This document shows positions 27,524 through 37,234 of a DNA stretch of 64,000 nucleotides, piece after piece (position 1 is the stretch's first letter; every line of letters starts with the position of its first letter). The notes under the pieces were generated by a model. It saw only the letters and a list, made by a program, of their open reading frames with translations, was not told where the DNA came from and searched no databases. Origin of the DNA: Oribacterium sp. KHPX15 (GTDB lineage: Bacteria > Bacillota > Clostridia > Lachnospirales > Lachnospiraceae); the NCBI RefSeq assembly GCF_900107835.1, contig NZ_FNRG01000011.1, positions 21,183 through 85,182 of the forward strand, read 5' to 3'. The position numbers and the translations under genes are program-made.

Positions 27524-28573
27524 ATGAAATTAATGAAGAGGGCTTTAATTGTGGCAGCAGCTATGAGTGCCATGTTTTCATTTTTGGCCTTTGCGGGAGA
27601 TACCCCAACAGGCGTTACCATCGATAAAAGCGGAAGTGATCTTACAATTTCATGGAATGCACCTGATTTTGATGGAATTGATAAGTACCAGGTTCAGCTG
27701 TATAAAGTGAAAAATTCTGAAAATTTGAATAGTAATGATTCAAAATCAGGATCTGCAAAAACTGTAGATGGTGATGACACAAGCGTAGAAATAAGTGTTA
27801 GCAGTAAGGGATATTACTATGCGAAAGTCAGAATGAAGGATGTAAATAATAAATGGCATTCATGGTCTTCTGCAAGTGATCATGTTACTGTTACAAGTGA
27901 TGATATAGGAAATTCAGGATCTCACCCTGGTGGAGGCTCAGGATATACTTCCAATGTCAGTCCCAGCGGCACAGGCACCGTTATCTATACAACAAATTAT
28001 ACCGGTGGAAATACTGCTTATAACAGCGAAGGAACCTTATACAATACAGCAACTTATGGTCCCATGGCAGGCAACCTTGCGGCAACAGGTCTGACAAAAC
28101 TCGGTGATCCGAATGCCATGAACCCAACAACCAATAATGTTTACAGTTCTTCATCAACTGTTGCCAACACTAAGTATGTGTCAGCATTTACATATCTTAA
28201 AACCGGGTGGCAGTTCGATCAGGCGGGCATGTGGTATCTTTATGATGACGGTACTTATCCCGTTAGCTGTTGGAGACTAATAGACGGAGCTTACTATCAT
28301 TTTAATCCTTCAGGATATCTCGAGGTTAATACCTGGGTGCTTGAGGCCAATGGATGGAGATATGTTGGCGCTGATGGAAAGATGTGTACCGGATGGTACA
28401 TGATGAATAATAAGTGGTATTATTTCAATACAAATGATGGCGTTTTACAGGGACCTGGAATCATTGCAGTTGATAACAAATTCTATTATATCCAGCAGGA
28501 CGGTTCCAGAGTTCAGAACAACTGGGTAAACGGATATTACTACGGAGCAGATGGAGCATTAACAAATGGATAA
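27524..28573 (+). CDS. secreted protein with Fn3-like domain and choline-binding-like repeats
   Basis: Protein of 349 aa with a signal peptide ending near FAFAG (about residue 25). A beta-sandwich resembling fibronectin type III follows at about 26-125 (TPTGVTIDKSGSDLTISWNA, YYAKVRMKD). A Gly/Ser/Thr/Asn-rich linker leads to about five aromatic cell-wall-binding-type repeats in the last 130 residues (MWYLYDDGTYP, GAYYHFNPSGYL, GWRYVGADGKMCTGW, KWYYFNTNDG, FYYIQQDG). Such repeats usually dock on wall or teichoic acid. GAGGAG precedes the ATG. The stop overlaps the start of the next gene by 8 bp, so the two are translationally coupled. Confidence 0.75.
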   Translation: MKLMKRALIVAAAMSAMFSFLAFAGDTPTGVTIDKSGSDLTISWNAPDFDGIDKYQVQLYKVKNSENLNSNDSKSGSAKTVDGDDTSVEISVSSKGYYYAKVRMKDVNNKWHSWSSASDHVTVTSDDIGNSGSHPGGGSGYTSNVSPSGTGTVIYTTNYTGGNTAYNSEGTLYNTATYGPMAGNLAATGLTKLGDPNAMNPTTNNVYSSSSTVANTKYVSAFTYLKTGWQFDQAGMWYLYDDGTYPVSCWRLIDGAYYHFNPSGYLEVNTWVLEANGWRYVGADGKMCTGWYMMNNKWYYFNTNDGVLQGPGIIAVDNKFYYIQQDGSRVQNNWVNGYYYGADGALTNG

Positions 28574-29543
28574 GAAGCTTAGAGACCTTAACGATGTCGA
28601 TAAGGTGCTTAAAGAAAAATCGGATGATGAAAATATTGAGCCAAGAAAAGGACGTCGACATACGGCTATGCACAATGATGTTTTTGACATCGATGAGCTG
28701 AAGGGAATGCTTGTTATTCCGGCTATCGTGATCGTTTTGATGATCATCATAGTGATACTTGACAGAGATCCGTCCACAGAGGTAAAGGCAGATAATACTC
28801 CAAAACCACAAACTGAAACAGCAGCTGTTCCCGAGACTACAGTGGAGGAGACTGAAGATCCGACAATAGTTCGTGAATATCATGATGAATATCTGACTGC
28901 ATTTTTTGAAAAGTTTTTCGATGCACGCCTGAATTCGGACGTAGATACTCTTTACGAATTGACGGGAGTCACCAATCAGACTCCTGAACAGAGTGAGCTT
29001 CTGAAATCCCAGCTTCAGACTCAGGCAGGCTACATTGAATCCTACTCAAACATAAGGCAGTATGCCGTAAATGCTCTTGAAGAAAATTCACGACTTGTAT
29101 TCGTGACCTATGATGTGAAATTCAGAAGAGTCGATACATTGGCACCGGGAATCATGTACTGCTATGTTAAAGTAAATGATTCCAACCAGTTCGAGATTAT
29201 CGAGAACCTGAGCCCGGATCAGACAAAGTTTGTAAATGAATATATTACAAGTCATGAAGAAGTTCAGGAGCTGATCAATACAACAAACTCAAATCTCCTT
29301 CAGGCAATAACAAGCGATGAGCGTCTGGCAGTAATCTATGACGCTTTCCAGAGCGGTCGTATCTACACCGACAGCCAGGAAGCCATCGACAGCCAGGTTT
29401 CCCTCATTGCCATCGACGGCAACGAAGTAGTCACCGAACCCGCAACAGAAGCCGCCGAGGAAACTGAAGCGGAGAATGAGGCTGGTACAGAGACTGGCGC
29501 AGTAATTGAGAATACTTCTGAAACAGAAAGCCAGAGTCAATAA
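28566..29543 (+). CDS. single-pass membrane protein of unknown function
   Basis: Protein of 325 aa. A charged cytoplasmic N-terminus of about 48 residues is followed by a transmembrane helix at about 49-67 (MLVIPAIVIVLMIIIVIL). A Thr/Glu-rich stalk leads to an extracellular domain at about 100-275 rich in Tyr, Phe and Asp (YLTAFFEKFFDARLNSDVDTLYELTG), which could be an NTF2-like fold. An acidic Glu/Thr/Ala tail ends the protein. Its ATG lies within the last codons of the preceding secreted protein gene (ATGGATAA overlap), which suggests that the two products act together at the cell surface. A strong terminator follows. The function is not recognised. Confidence 0.65.
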   Translation: MDKKLRDLNDVDKVLKEKSDDENIEPRKGRRHTAMHNDVFDIDELKGMLVIPAIVIVLMIIIVILDRDPSTEVKADNTPKPQTETAAVPETTVEETEDPTIVREYHDEYLTAFFEKFFDARLNSDVDTLYELTGVTNQTPEQSELLKSQLQTQAGYIESYSNIRQYAVNALEENSRLVFVTYDVKFRRVDTLAPGIMYCYVKVNDSNQFEIIENLSPDQTKFVNEYITSHEEVQELINTTNSNLLQAITSDERLAVIYDAFQSGRIYTDSQEAIDSQVSLIAIDGNEVVTEPATEAAEETEAENEAGTETGAVIENTSETESQSQ

Positions 29544-29602
29544 CAGAAGGGATTACAAGAGTTTAGCTGGGTTTTCAAAGTTATTTAGCTTTAGACATTA
29601 AA

Positions 29603-29654
29603 CTGACCACCCTGGAGTTAGTCCGAAATCTAACGATAGGGTGGTCGGTTTTTT
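29603..29654 (+). terminator. Rho-independent terminator
   Basis: GACCACCCT pairs with AGGGTGGTC, with an inner GTTAG/CTAAC stem, followed by GG and six T. Confidence 0.9.
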
Positions 29655-29679
29655 AGTGGCAAGATGCCGCCATGTAGTA

Positions 29680-29685
29680 TATAAT
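29680..29685 (+). promoter_or_regulatory. queA -10 box (candidate)
   Basis: TATAAT with a weak TGGCAA 17 bp upstream; start near 29692 would place both leader hairpins in the 5' UTR. Confidence 0.4.
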
Positions 29686-29714
29686 ATATTGAATTTGTCG
29701 TGAGACTGTTGTGG

Positions 29715-29782
29715 CAAGTTTCCGGAGGAAACTTGGCATGTAGCGTCAGCCGTCGACGAAGTCGAATTTAAATCGGCTGACG
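29715..29782 (+). promoter_or_regulatory. two strong hairpins in the queA leader
   Basis: CAAGTTTCC-GGA-GGAAACTTG (29715-29735) is followed by CGTCAGCCG (29744-29752) pairing with CGGCTGACG (29774-29782). The second stem encloses TCGAC-GAA-GTCGA. There is no T run. The second stem ends 26 bp before queA. It does not match a preQ1 aptamer by eye. Confidence 0.5.
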
Positions 29783-29807
29783 TTCCCATAACAAAGGAGA
29801 TTTAGAA

Positions 29808-30851
29808 ATGGATACAAAAGATTTTTACTATGACCTGCCGGAAGAGCTCATCGCTCAGGACCCGCTTGAGAAGCGTTCAGACTCAAGGCTACTGGTGATG
29901 GACAAGAATACCGGAGACATTGAACATAAACACTTTTACGATATAATCGATTACCTTCAGCCGGGAGACTGCCTTGTCATCAATGATACAAAGGTTATCC
30001 CCGCAAGACTTCACGGTGTCAAGGAGGAGACCGGAGCTCATGTTGAGGTACTGCTTTTACAGAGAAAGTCTGCCACAGACTGGGAGTGCCTCGTAAAGCC
30101 GGGAAAGAAAATGAGAAACGGTGCCAGAGTTTCCTTCGGTGATGGACTCCTGAGAGGTGAAGTCATTGAAACGATAGATGACGGAAACAGAATCATTCGC
30201 TTTGAGTTTGACGGAATCTGGGAAGAGGTTTTGGACAAGCTTGGGGAAATGCCTATACCGCCATATATTCACCATCAGTTAAAGGAAAGAGAAAGATACA
30301 ATACCGTTTACGCAAAAAATGACGGATCAGCAGCTGCACCTACAGCAGGTCTGCATTGGACCAAAGAGCTGTTGGATGCGGTGAAGGATAAAGGCGTGGA
30401 GATTGCCCACGTTACTTTGCATGTGGGTCTCGGAACCTTCAGACCGGTCAAGGCCGAGAAGATCGAGGAGCACCACATGCACAGCGAGTTCTACATTGTG
30501 GAGCAGTCTGAGGCTGACAAGATCAACAAGGCCCACGCCGGGGGACACAGAGTCATATGCACTGGGACCACTTCCTGCAGAACCGTTGAGTCTGCGGCAC
30601 TTCCCGACGGGACCATGCCCGCAACTTCCGGATGGACCAATATCTTCATCTACCCGGGCTACAAGTTCAAGTGCATGGATGCCCTTATCACAAACTTCCA
30701 TTTGCCGGAGTCTACGCTTGTGATGCTGGTGTCAGCATTTGCCGGAAGGGAGCATGTGCTTAATGCTTACAATACCGCTGTGAAGGAGAAGTACAGGTTC
30801 TTCAGCTTCGGCGACGCTTGCTTCTTCGCTGATCTTAGAGATAAACATTAA
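29808..30851 (+). CDS. queA: S-adenosylmethionine:tRNA ribosyltransferase-isomerase
   Basis: Transfers the ribosyl part of SAM to 7-aminomethyl-deazaguanine in tRNA, the penultimate step to queuosine. It has 347 aa, the normal size. [23 protein letters not shown] at the start, [33 protein letters not shown]-type sequence ([15 protein letters not shown]) and the C-terminal [20 protein letters not shown] are all hallmark segments. AAAGGAG lies 9 bp before the ATG. The tgt gene, often adjacent, is not in this window. Confidence 0.96.
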   Translation: MDTKDFYYDLPEELIAQDPLEKRSDSRLLVMDKNTGDIEHKHFYDIIDYLQPGDCLVINDTKVIPARLHGVKEETGAHVEVLLLQRKSATDWECLVKPGKKMRNGARVSFGDGLLRGEVIETIDDGNRIIRFEFDGIWEEVLDKLGEMPIPPYIHHQLKERERYNTVYAKNDGSAAAPTAGLHWTKELLDAVKDKGVEIAHVTLHVGLGTFRPVKAEKIEEHHMHSEFYIVEQSEADKINKAHAGGHRVICTGTTSCRTVESAALPDGTMPATSGWTNIFIYPGYKFKCMDALITNFHLPESTLVMLVSAFAGREHVLNAYNTAVKEKYRFFSFGDACFFADLRDKH

Positions 30852-30858
30852 GGTGTAT

Positions 30859-30895
30859 GACACGCAAAAGAACGATAGAAGGTAGTCTGCGTGTC
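30859..30895. repeat. inverted repeat between queA and rluF
   Basis: GACACGCA pairs with TGCGTGTC over a 21-nt loop. No U tract, so termination here is doubtful. Confidence 0.4.
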
Positions 30896-30937
30896 TAAAC
30901 AGAGTTGTTTAAAAAAACAAGCAAAATAGGAAATAAA

Positions 30938-31771
30938 ATGAGAATAAATAAACGATTATCGGAGCTTGGCGTTTGCTCCAGAAGAGAGGCAGACCGTTTG
31001 GTGGAGGCCGGACGTATCACCGTGAATGGAAAGCCGGTGGAGATGGGACAGCAGGTTACGGAGGCGGATTCCATCGAGCTTGACGGAACCTGCGTGAATC
31101 CCCATGCCTTAAATGCCAATGCCAAAAATCCGGAGGAGCGTTTCCTTCTGGCCACTGAATCTACAAAGATGATGGAGAGATACGGGGAGCAGATTTCCAG
31201 GGACGGCAAGGACTATGACAAGCCTGAGCCGGTGCTCCTTGCCTACTATAAGCCTCGCGGGGTTGTCTGCACAACCTCCGACAAGGATAAGGCCACCAAT
31301 ATTATAGAAGCCATCAACTATCACACCCGTGTTTACCCTATAGGAAGACTTGATAAGGAGTCCGAGGGACTTATCCTTCTGACCAATCAGGGGGATCTGG
31401 TGAACCGCATTAACCGTGCCCGGAATTATCACGAAAAGGAGTACGTGGTTACCACCGACAAGGCTCTTACAAAGGAATTCCTGGACAAGCTTGCGGACGG
31501 AGTTTATCTTAAGGAGCTTAATGTTACCACCCGGCCCTGTGAGGTTTGGCAGGACATGACATTGGCACCGAAGGTAAGACAGCATGAGTTCCACATCGTC
31601 ATAACCCAGGGGCTGAACCGCCAGATCAGAAGGATGTGCGCGGCCTACGGCTATAAAGTTAAGAAGCTTAAGAGGATCCGTATCATGGATCTCACTTTGC
31701 ACGGCTTAAAGCCCGGGCAGTACAGGGAGATCGAGCTCAGTGAAGTGACGGATGATCTTGAGAATTTGTGA
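30938..31771 (+). CDS. rluF: 23S rRNA pseudouridine synthase, RluF/RsuA family
   Basis: Modifies uridine in rRNA. 277 aa from ATG 30938, which starts RINKRLSELGVCSRREADRLVEAGRITVNG, a typical S4 RNA-binding domain. The upstream TTG at 30905 is unlikely. The catalytic segment is PIGRLDKESEGLILLTNQGDL with the aspartate near residue 137. The end, TQGLNRQIRRMCAAYGYKVKKLKRIRIMDL, follows the RluF pattern more than RluB. A variable loop of about 40 residues lies after the S4 domain. It ends 12 bp before ligA and is probably in one operon with it. Confidence 0.8.
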   Translation: MRINKRLSELGVCSRREADRLVEAGRITVNGKPVEMGQQVTEADSIELDGTCVNPHALNANAKNPEERFLLATESTKMMERYGEQISRDGKDYDKPEPVLLAYYKPRGVVCTTSDKDKATNIIEAINYHTRVYPIGRLDKESEGLILLTNQGDLVNRINRARNYHEKEYVVTTDKALTKEFLDKLADGVYLKELNVTTRPCEVWQDMTLAPKVRQHEFHIVITQGLNRQIRRMCAAYGYKVKKLKRIRIMDLTLHGLKPGQYREIELSEVTDDLENL

Positions 31772-31783
31772 TGGAGGAAAGGT

Positions 31784-33760
31784 ATGGCTGATTCAAACCA
31801 AAGAATGAAGGACCTCATCAAAACCCTGAACGAAGCAGCAAGAGTCTACTATGTTGAGGGAAATGAGATAATGTCCAATTTCGAGTACGACCGTCTTTAT
31901 GACGAGCTTCAGGCTCTTGAAGAAGAGACCGGAGTTGTGCTCAGCGGTTCCCCGACTCAGAGGGTAGGATACGAGGTTCTTTCGGAGCTTCCAAAGGAGG
32001 CCCACAAAAGCCCCATGCTTTCTCTCGATAAAACAAAATCCGTGGAGGACCTTGCGGCATGGCTTCAGGACAAGGAAGGTCTTCTCAGTTGGAAGATGGA
32101 CGGACTTACCGTAGTTCTTACCTATAGAAATGGTGAGCTTGAGAAGGCTGTCACCAGAGGAAACGGCGAGATAGGTGAGGTGGTTACTCAGAATGCAAAA
32201 GCATTTGACAATGTCCCCACCAGGATAAGCTTCAAGGGAGAGCTGGTTCTGAGAGGCGAAGCAATCATCAGCTACTCTCATTTTAATGAAATAAACGAGA
32301 CCATTTCCGAAGCGGACGCAAAGTACAAGAACCCGCGAAATCTCTGCTCGGGATCGGTACGTCAGCTTGACGCAAGAGTAACGAAGAGCCGCCATGTGGA
32401 GCTGATGGCATTTGCACTGGTAAGCGCTGTGGAGGCGGATGGCTCAGAGGTGGATTTTGGAAACTCAAGGGAAGCCCAGTATCTGTTTTTGAAGAAACTC
32501 GGATTCGATGTGGTGGACTATAAAAAGGTTACTAAGGATAATATTTCGGAAACAGTGCAGTGGTTCTCCGAGGAGATAAAGACCAATGACTTCCCCTCCG
32601 ACGGCCTGGTTCTGATTTACGAGGATATCGCCTACGGCCTCAGTCTCGGCCGCACAGCCAAGTTCCCAAGAAATGCCATTGCCTTCAAATGGAGCGACGA
32701 GCAGGCGGAAACCACCCTTCGTGAGGTGGAGTGGTCCCCAAGCCGTACGGGACTTATCAATCCTGTGGCAATCTTTGACCCGGTGGAACTGGAGGGTACA
32801 ACTGTTACGAGAGCCAGCCTTCACAACATTTCCTATTGTGAGGACATGGACCTGGGAATCGGCGACAGGGTGACTGTTTATAAAGCAAACATGATCATCC
32901 CTCAGATTGCGGATAACCTTACAAAAACCGGAGGTCTGGAGCCGCCGAAGATGTGCCCGGCCTGCGGTCACGAAACCGAGATCCGCATGGACAATGAGGC
33001 GAAGTTCCTGTATTGCCGGAACCCCGAGTGCCCTGCCAAGAAGATAAAGAATTTCTCCCTGTTTGTGAGCCGGGATGCTCTTAATGTTGACGGCCTCAGC
33101 GAGCAGACATTGGAAAAATTCATCGGCCACGGATTCATTCACACCTACAGCGACGTTTTCCATCTCGACAGATACCGTGACGACATCGTTTCCATGGAAG
33201 GCTTCGGCGAGAAGAGCTATGAGAATCTCACAAAGGCCGTTGATAACTCAAGGAATACCGAGCTTTACAGACTGATTTACGGTCTCGGCATCGCAGGTAT
33301 CGGTCTTGCCAATGCTAAGGTCCTGTGCAGATTCTTCGGGAATGACATTGACAGACTCCGGAAGGCTACGGTGGAGGAGTTACTCGAGATCGAGGGCATC
33401 GGACAGGTTCTTGCGGAGAACATTGTAAAGTACTTTGGAGATGAGAAGAAGACTTCGGAGCTTCAGGGGCTTTTACAGGAGCTGACTATCCAAAAGCAGG
33501 ATGAGAGTGATGATACCCCTAAGACTCTTGAAGGAATGTCTGTGGTTATCACCGGGTCACTCACACATTTCTCGAACCGTAAGGAGCTTCAGGACTTGAT
33601 AGAGAAGGCAGGCGGCAGAGCAGCAGGTTCAGTTTCCGCAAAAACCGCATATCTTGTGAATAACGATATAACCTCAACCTCCGGCAAGAACAAGAAGGCG
33701 AAGGAGCTGGGGGTTCCGATTGTTACTGAGGAGGAATTCCTGAAGATACTCGGAATATAA
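31784..33760 (+). CDS. ligA: NAD-dependent DNA ligase
   Basis: Seals nicks in replication and repair. 658 aa with the full LigA order: domain Ia with YYVEGNEIMSNFEYDRLYDEL; adenylation domain with the KMDG motif (lysine near residue 104); OB fold; a Cys4 zinc finger (CPAC, then CRNPEC) near 391-416; helix-hairpin-helix repeats (LYGLGIAGIG-type, EIEGIGQVLAENIV); and a C-terminal BRCT domain at about 579-658. GGAGG lies before ATG 31784. Directly downstream of rluF. Confidence 0.96.
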   Translation: MADSNQRMKDLIKTLNEAARVYYVEGNEIMSNFEYDRLYDELQALEEETGVVLSGSPTQRVGYEVLSELPKEAHKSPMLSLDKTKSVEDLAAWLQDKEGLLSWKMDGLTVVLTYRNGELEKAVTRGNGEIGEVVTQNAKAFDNVPTRISFKGELVLRGEAIISYSHFNEINETISEADAKYKNPRNLCSGSVRQLDARVTKSRHVELMAFALVSAVEADGSEVDFGNSREAQYLFLKKLGFDVVDYKKVTKDNISETVQWFSEEIKTNDFPSDGLVLIYEDIAYGLSLGRTAKFPRNAIAFKWSDEQAETTLREVEWSPSRTGLINPVAIFDPVELEGTTVTRASLHNISYCEDMDLGIGDRVTVYKANMIIPQIADNLTKTGGLEPPKMCPACGHETEIRMDNEAKFLYCRNPECPAKKIKNFSLFVSRDALNVDGLSEQTLEKFIGHGFIHTYSDVFHLDRYRDDIVSMEGFGEKSYENLTKAVDNSRNTELYRLIYGLGIAGIGLANAKVLCRFFGNDIDRLRKATVEELLEIEGIGQVLAENIVKYFGDEKKTSELQGLLQELTIQKQDESDDTPKTLEGMSVVITGSLTHFSNRKELQDLIEKAGGRAAGSVSAKTAYLVNNDITSTSGKNKKAKELGVPIVTEEEFLKILGI

Positions 33761-33845
33761 TAGTTGATAAGAAGGATGCTGTAACAGAAAAGCAGTTCCC
33801 GTAGGTATTCGGTAAACAGTAAAAGATGTGTAACGGGAGATTCAC

Positions 33846-35423
33846 ATGGTTTTTAACTCACTGGGATTTCTGGTATTTTTCCCAATTGTGCTGATCATAT
33901 ATTATATAGTGCCCAAGGGGGTTCAGAATTTCTGGCTGCTTCTTTCGAGCTACTGGTTTTACATGAGCTGGAATCCGCGGTACGGTCTTTTGCTTTTGAT
34001 CTTCACCATCTTCACCTATATATGCGGGCTTGTCTTGGGGAAAGATTCAGGAGCAGCCCGGGCTAATCCGGGAGAGATCGGAGTGACAGAGGTCGGCCAC
34101 GGTATGAAGGGTGTGAATTCGAAACGGAAGCGGATCCTGGCATTTTCCTTGTTTGTGGTTTTCGGCCTCCTTGCATTCTTCAAGTACACGAATTTCCTGT
34201 TGGATAATGTCTCCGGCCTGCTTGCAAGGCTTTCCGTCAACCTGTCTGTGAACCATCTCAGCATCGTGATGCCCGTTGGCATTTCCTTCTTTCTGTTTCA
34301 GTCGGCGGGGTATCTCATTGACGTTTACAGGAAAGAAATACCGGCTGAGAAGAATTTCATCAACTACGCCCTTTTCGTAAGCTTTTTCCCTTCCATTCTT
34401 TCGGGTCCCATCGGACGGGCGCCGGCTTTGCTGCCCCAGTACCTTAAGCCCAGGAGCTTTGACTGGGACAGTGTCTCGGAAGGTTTCCTTCTCATGCTTT
34501 GGGGATTTTTCCTGAAGCTGGTGATTGCGGACCGTGCAGCAATCCTGGTGAATAATGTTTACGCCGGGTATCATAACATTTACGGCTCAGCCATAGTGGC
34601 AGCCACAGTGATATATGGAATCGAGATTTACTGCGATTTCTGCGGTTACTCCACCATAGCAACAGGCGCTGCAAAGATGCTTGGCGTCCGGCTTATGGAT
34701 AATTTCAACTGTCCTTACTTCAGCGTTTCGGTTCAGGATTTCTGGCGCCGCTGGCATATATCCTTATCAAGCTGGTTCAGGGATTATCTGTATTTTCCCC
34801 TGGGAGGAAGCCGCTGCAATATTTTCAGACGCTACTTCAATATCATGGTGGTGTTCATCGTCAGCGGTCTCTGGCACGGAAGCCAGTGGAGCTACATTGT
34901 CTGGGGAGCTTTAAACGGAATTTACCAGATCATCGGAAGCCTTCTTCTTCCTATAAGAATTAAAGTTTTGGGTTTATTCGGCTTTGATAAAGATGTTCTT
35001 GATCCAAATAAAAACCCTGCTTTTATTGATTTCAAGATGACTTTGCTGAAGCTTATCAGAATCCTCATCACCTTCTGCCTCATCGATTTTGCCTGGCTCT
35101 TTTTCAGGGCAGCAGGACTTAGGGATGCTGTTATGATGCTTCAACAGATACGCTGCAATTTCGGAGCATCTCAGTTCAGCCTTCAGTACCTTTACTCTCT
35201 GGGACTTGACATGAAGAATTTCCTGCTTCTGATTTTCGCCACGGTTATCCTTTTCATCGGAGATTTTGTGAAATATCGCGGAGGCTCCGTAGGAAAGTGG
35301 GTTCTTCAGAGGCCAATGATTCTGCGGGAGCTTATCATTGCCCTGTTCATACTTTTTATTCTGATCTTCGGAATATGGGGTAATGCCTACAATGCGTCAA
35401 GCTTTATTTATTTTCAGTACTGA
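33846..35423 (+). CDS. MBOAT family O-acyltransferase (AlgI/DltB-like)
   Basis: Multi-pass membrane protein of 525 aa with the MBOAT fold. Family motifs include VPKGVQNFWLLLSSYWFYMSWNP at the start, FFPSILSGPIGRAPALLPQ, YCDFCGYSTIATGAAKMLGVRL, NCPYFSVSVQDFWRRWHISLSSWFRDYLYFPLGG and SGLWHGSQWSYIVWG with the invariant histidine near residue 344. Members carry acyl groups across the membrane for O-acetylation or D-alanylation of polymers. The neighbouring SGNH-like gene suggests polysaccharide acetylation rather than the dlt pathway, as dltA and dltC are absent here. GGGAG precedes the ATG. Confidence 0.88.
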   Translation: MVFNSLGFLVFFPIVLIIYYIVPKGVQNFWLLLSSYWFYMSWNPRYGLLLLIFTIFTYICGLVLGKDSGAARANPGEIGVTEVGHGMKGVNSKRKRILAFSLFVVFGLLAFFKYTNFLLDNVSGLLARLSVNLSVNHLSIVMPVGISFFLFQSAGYLIDVYRKEIPAEKNFINYALFVSFFPSILSGPIGRAPALLPQYLKPRSFDWDSVSEGFLLMLWGFFLKLVIADRAAILVNNVYAGYHNIYGSAIVAATVIYGIEIYCDFCGYSTIATGAAKMLGVRLMDNFNCPYFSVSVQDFWRRWHISLSSWFRDYLYFPLGGSRCNIFRRYFNIMVVFIVSGLWHGSQWSYIVWGALNGIYQIIGSLLLPIRIKVLGLFGFDKDVLDPNKNPAFIDFKMTLLKLIRILITFCLIDFAWLFFRAAGLRDAVMMLQQIRCNFGASQFSLQYLYSLGLDMKNFLLLIFATVILFIGDFVKYRGGSVGKWVLQRPMILRELIIALFILFILIFGIWGNAYNASSFIYFQY

Positions 35424-35594
35424 TACAAGATTTGAATGCTGGTCCTGTTTTAGAGCCGAAAAGAATTACGGCTATTTGTAAGAAATTACGGTTGGAAAAC
35501 AGCTAACTAATTGTGCTATACAGATGGGGAGAGGACACCTTGGAACTATCAGGTATCTGTTTGTATTTGGGATTATAATGCCAAAGGTGACGGA

Positions 35595-37223
35595 ATGGGT
35601 ATTAATATGAAATATTTCAAACGGGTTCTTTCCGTTATTTTGGTGGTGGTTCTGGTCTTCGGAGGCATTTTCCTTGCAGACAAGGTAACCGAAAGATCGG
35701 TGAGCCGGAAAAAATATAGTAAGTTTTTTTCTGAACAAAAAGAATATGATGTACTGTTTTATGGCTCCAGTCATGTGCTGAGCGGTATACAGCCCATGGA
35801 GATATGGGATAAGTACGGCATAACCAGCTATAATCTGGCGGGACATGCGGCATCCCTTGGGATGTCTTACTGGGTGCTTCGGGAGAGTCTTCAGTACCAT
35901 AAGCCTAAACTTGTGGTTCTGGATATTTACGATATGTATGCATTTGACCAGCCATACATGGATGTGAGTTTTATGCATTATTCATTGGATGCCTATCCCA
36001 TGAACAGGATTAAGTTTGAGGCGGTTCGGGATCTTTTGAAGGGAAGATCCACAGGGGAAATGACGGAGCTGTTTTTTCCGTTTTCCGTTTATCACAGCAG
36101 ATGGAATGAGGTTAACGAACAGTCCCTTAAAGAATCCTTCAGTGATGATTATTTCAATACCAACTACGGCTCCGAAGCAAGATATGGTGTGGCCGTTCCC
36201 CTGGACATCGACAGAGTCCCGGTTTCAGATGTGACAGAAGGATCCGTGGGAGCTGACGATTACATCAGAGGCTTTGTAAAGATATGTGAATACGCGGGGG
36301 TTCAGGTTTGTTTCATGAGGATGCCTTATCCGGCATCGGTTGAAAACCAGCGTGCTGAAAACAGAGTTATGAAGCTGGCGGAAGAACTGGGGGTTGAGGT
36401 TATTGACATGATGTACGATGTGGAGGGACTCTCCGGCGATTCAACAGGCATCGGCAAAGAGCAACTGACAGTGGATAATTTATTTGGAACCGGAAATGAA
36501 TCCGTTCAGGTTGAAAGTGCAGGTGTAATACAGCGTAATACAGATTCAGCCGGAATCGAAGCTGAGGTAAACAGCAGGAAACTCAGTTCCATCGTGGTTG
36601 ACTGGGACACTGATCTGGTGGACCCCAATGCTCATCTTAATGCTTATGGCGCATACAAGGTAAGCATGTTCATGGGGGAATGGCTGAAGAGATGTTACGA
36701 CTTCTCAGACAAGAGAGAGGACCCCGAATACGCGAACTGGAATGAAGATTTTTCAAAGTTTTATCTTCCGGCTCTCAATATGGATCTGGCGCTTCAATCG
36801 GATTTCAAGACCTGCCTGATGCTCTCGGCCTATCCTGAATATGAAACAGAGTTGCAGGTGACAGAGCATTATAAGCCTGATGAGGTTTGCGAGAAACTCA
36901 TAAAGGAACATGGCGACCTCATAACCATAGGTACCTTTAGGAAAACGAACTGCGAGGATGGTGCTGAAGCAGAAGAAACAGATTCCACTGAAATCGGTGA
37001 AGCTGTTTCCGATAAACCAGAGGAAGCCGACGTCACCGGAACAGGAGAAACATTCGAAGGCTTTATATTAGAACCCGGGCAGACGGCATGTTTCTATGAT
37101 CTGGACGGGCAGACCCTGGGAACAGAACCGGACGCATCAACCCTTACAACCCCTGTGGCAAGGATTTTTGTAAAGCTTCGTGACACCGGCGAAGTGGTGG
37201 CTGATAAAGTATTTCTTCAATAG
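35595..37223 (+). CDS. SGNH-like exported acyltransferase partner of the MBOAT protein
   Basis: Predicted signal-anchored extracellular protein of 542 aa from ATG 35595, with AGGTGA upstream; the in-frame ATG 35607 is possible. An N-terminal hydrophobic helix at about 12-30 is followed by an SGNH-hydrolase/DltD/AlgX-type core: VLFYGSSHVLSG with the nucleophile serine, YNLAGHAASLG, and VVLDIYDMY. A later VDPNAHLNAYGAYKVSMFM has the Asp-X-X-His-like segment. A Thr/Glu-rich insert lies near residues 290-330, and the C-terminal extension is not recognised. MBOAT plus SGNH pairs transfer acetyl groups to surface glycans. The upstream MBOAT gene ends 171 bp earlier. Confidence 0.7.
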   Translation: MGINMKYFKRVLSVILVVVLVFGGIFLADKVTERSVSRKKYSKFFSEQKEYDVLFYGSSHVLSGIQPMEIWDKYGITSYNLAGHAASLGMSYWVLRESLQYHKPKLVVLDIYDMYAFDQPYMDVSFMHYSLDAYPMNRIKFEAVRDLLKGRSTGEMTELFFPFSVYHSRWNEVNEQSLKESFSDDYFNTNYGSEARYGVAVPLDIDRVPVSDVTEGSVGADDYIRGFVKICEYAGVQVCFMRMPYPASVENQRAENRVMKLAEELGVEVIDMMYDVEGLSGDSTGIGKEQLTVDNLFGTGNESVQVESAGVIQRNTDSAGIEAEVNSRKLSSIVVDWDTDLVDPNAHLNAYGAYKVSMFMGEWLKRCYDFSDKREDPEYANWNEDFSKFYLPALNMDLALQSDFKTCLMLSAYPEYETELQVTEHYKPDEVCEKLIKEHGDLITIGTFRKTNCEDGAEAEETDSTEIGEAVSDKPEEADVTGTGETFEGFILEPGQTACFYDLDGQTLGTEPDASTLTTPVARIFVKLRDTGEVVADKVFLQ

Positions 37224-37234
37224 AAAGGACATCA

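Noticed and set aside
27397-27621. minus-strand ORF over the 27524 gene start
   Set aside because: Overlaps a signal peptide gene with a good ribosome site; no features of its own.
29692-29807. preQ1 riboswitch upstream of queA
   Set aside because: Stems are present, but the short A-rich tail and C-rich loop of preQ1 aptamers are not.
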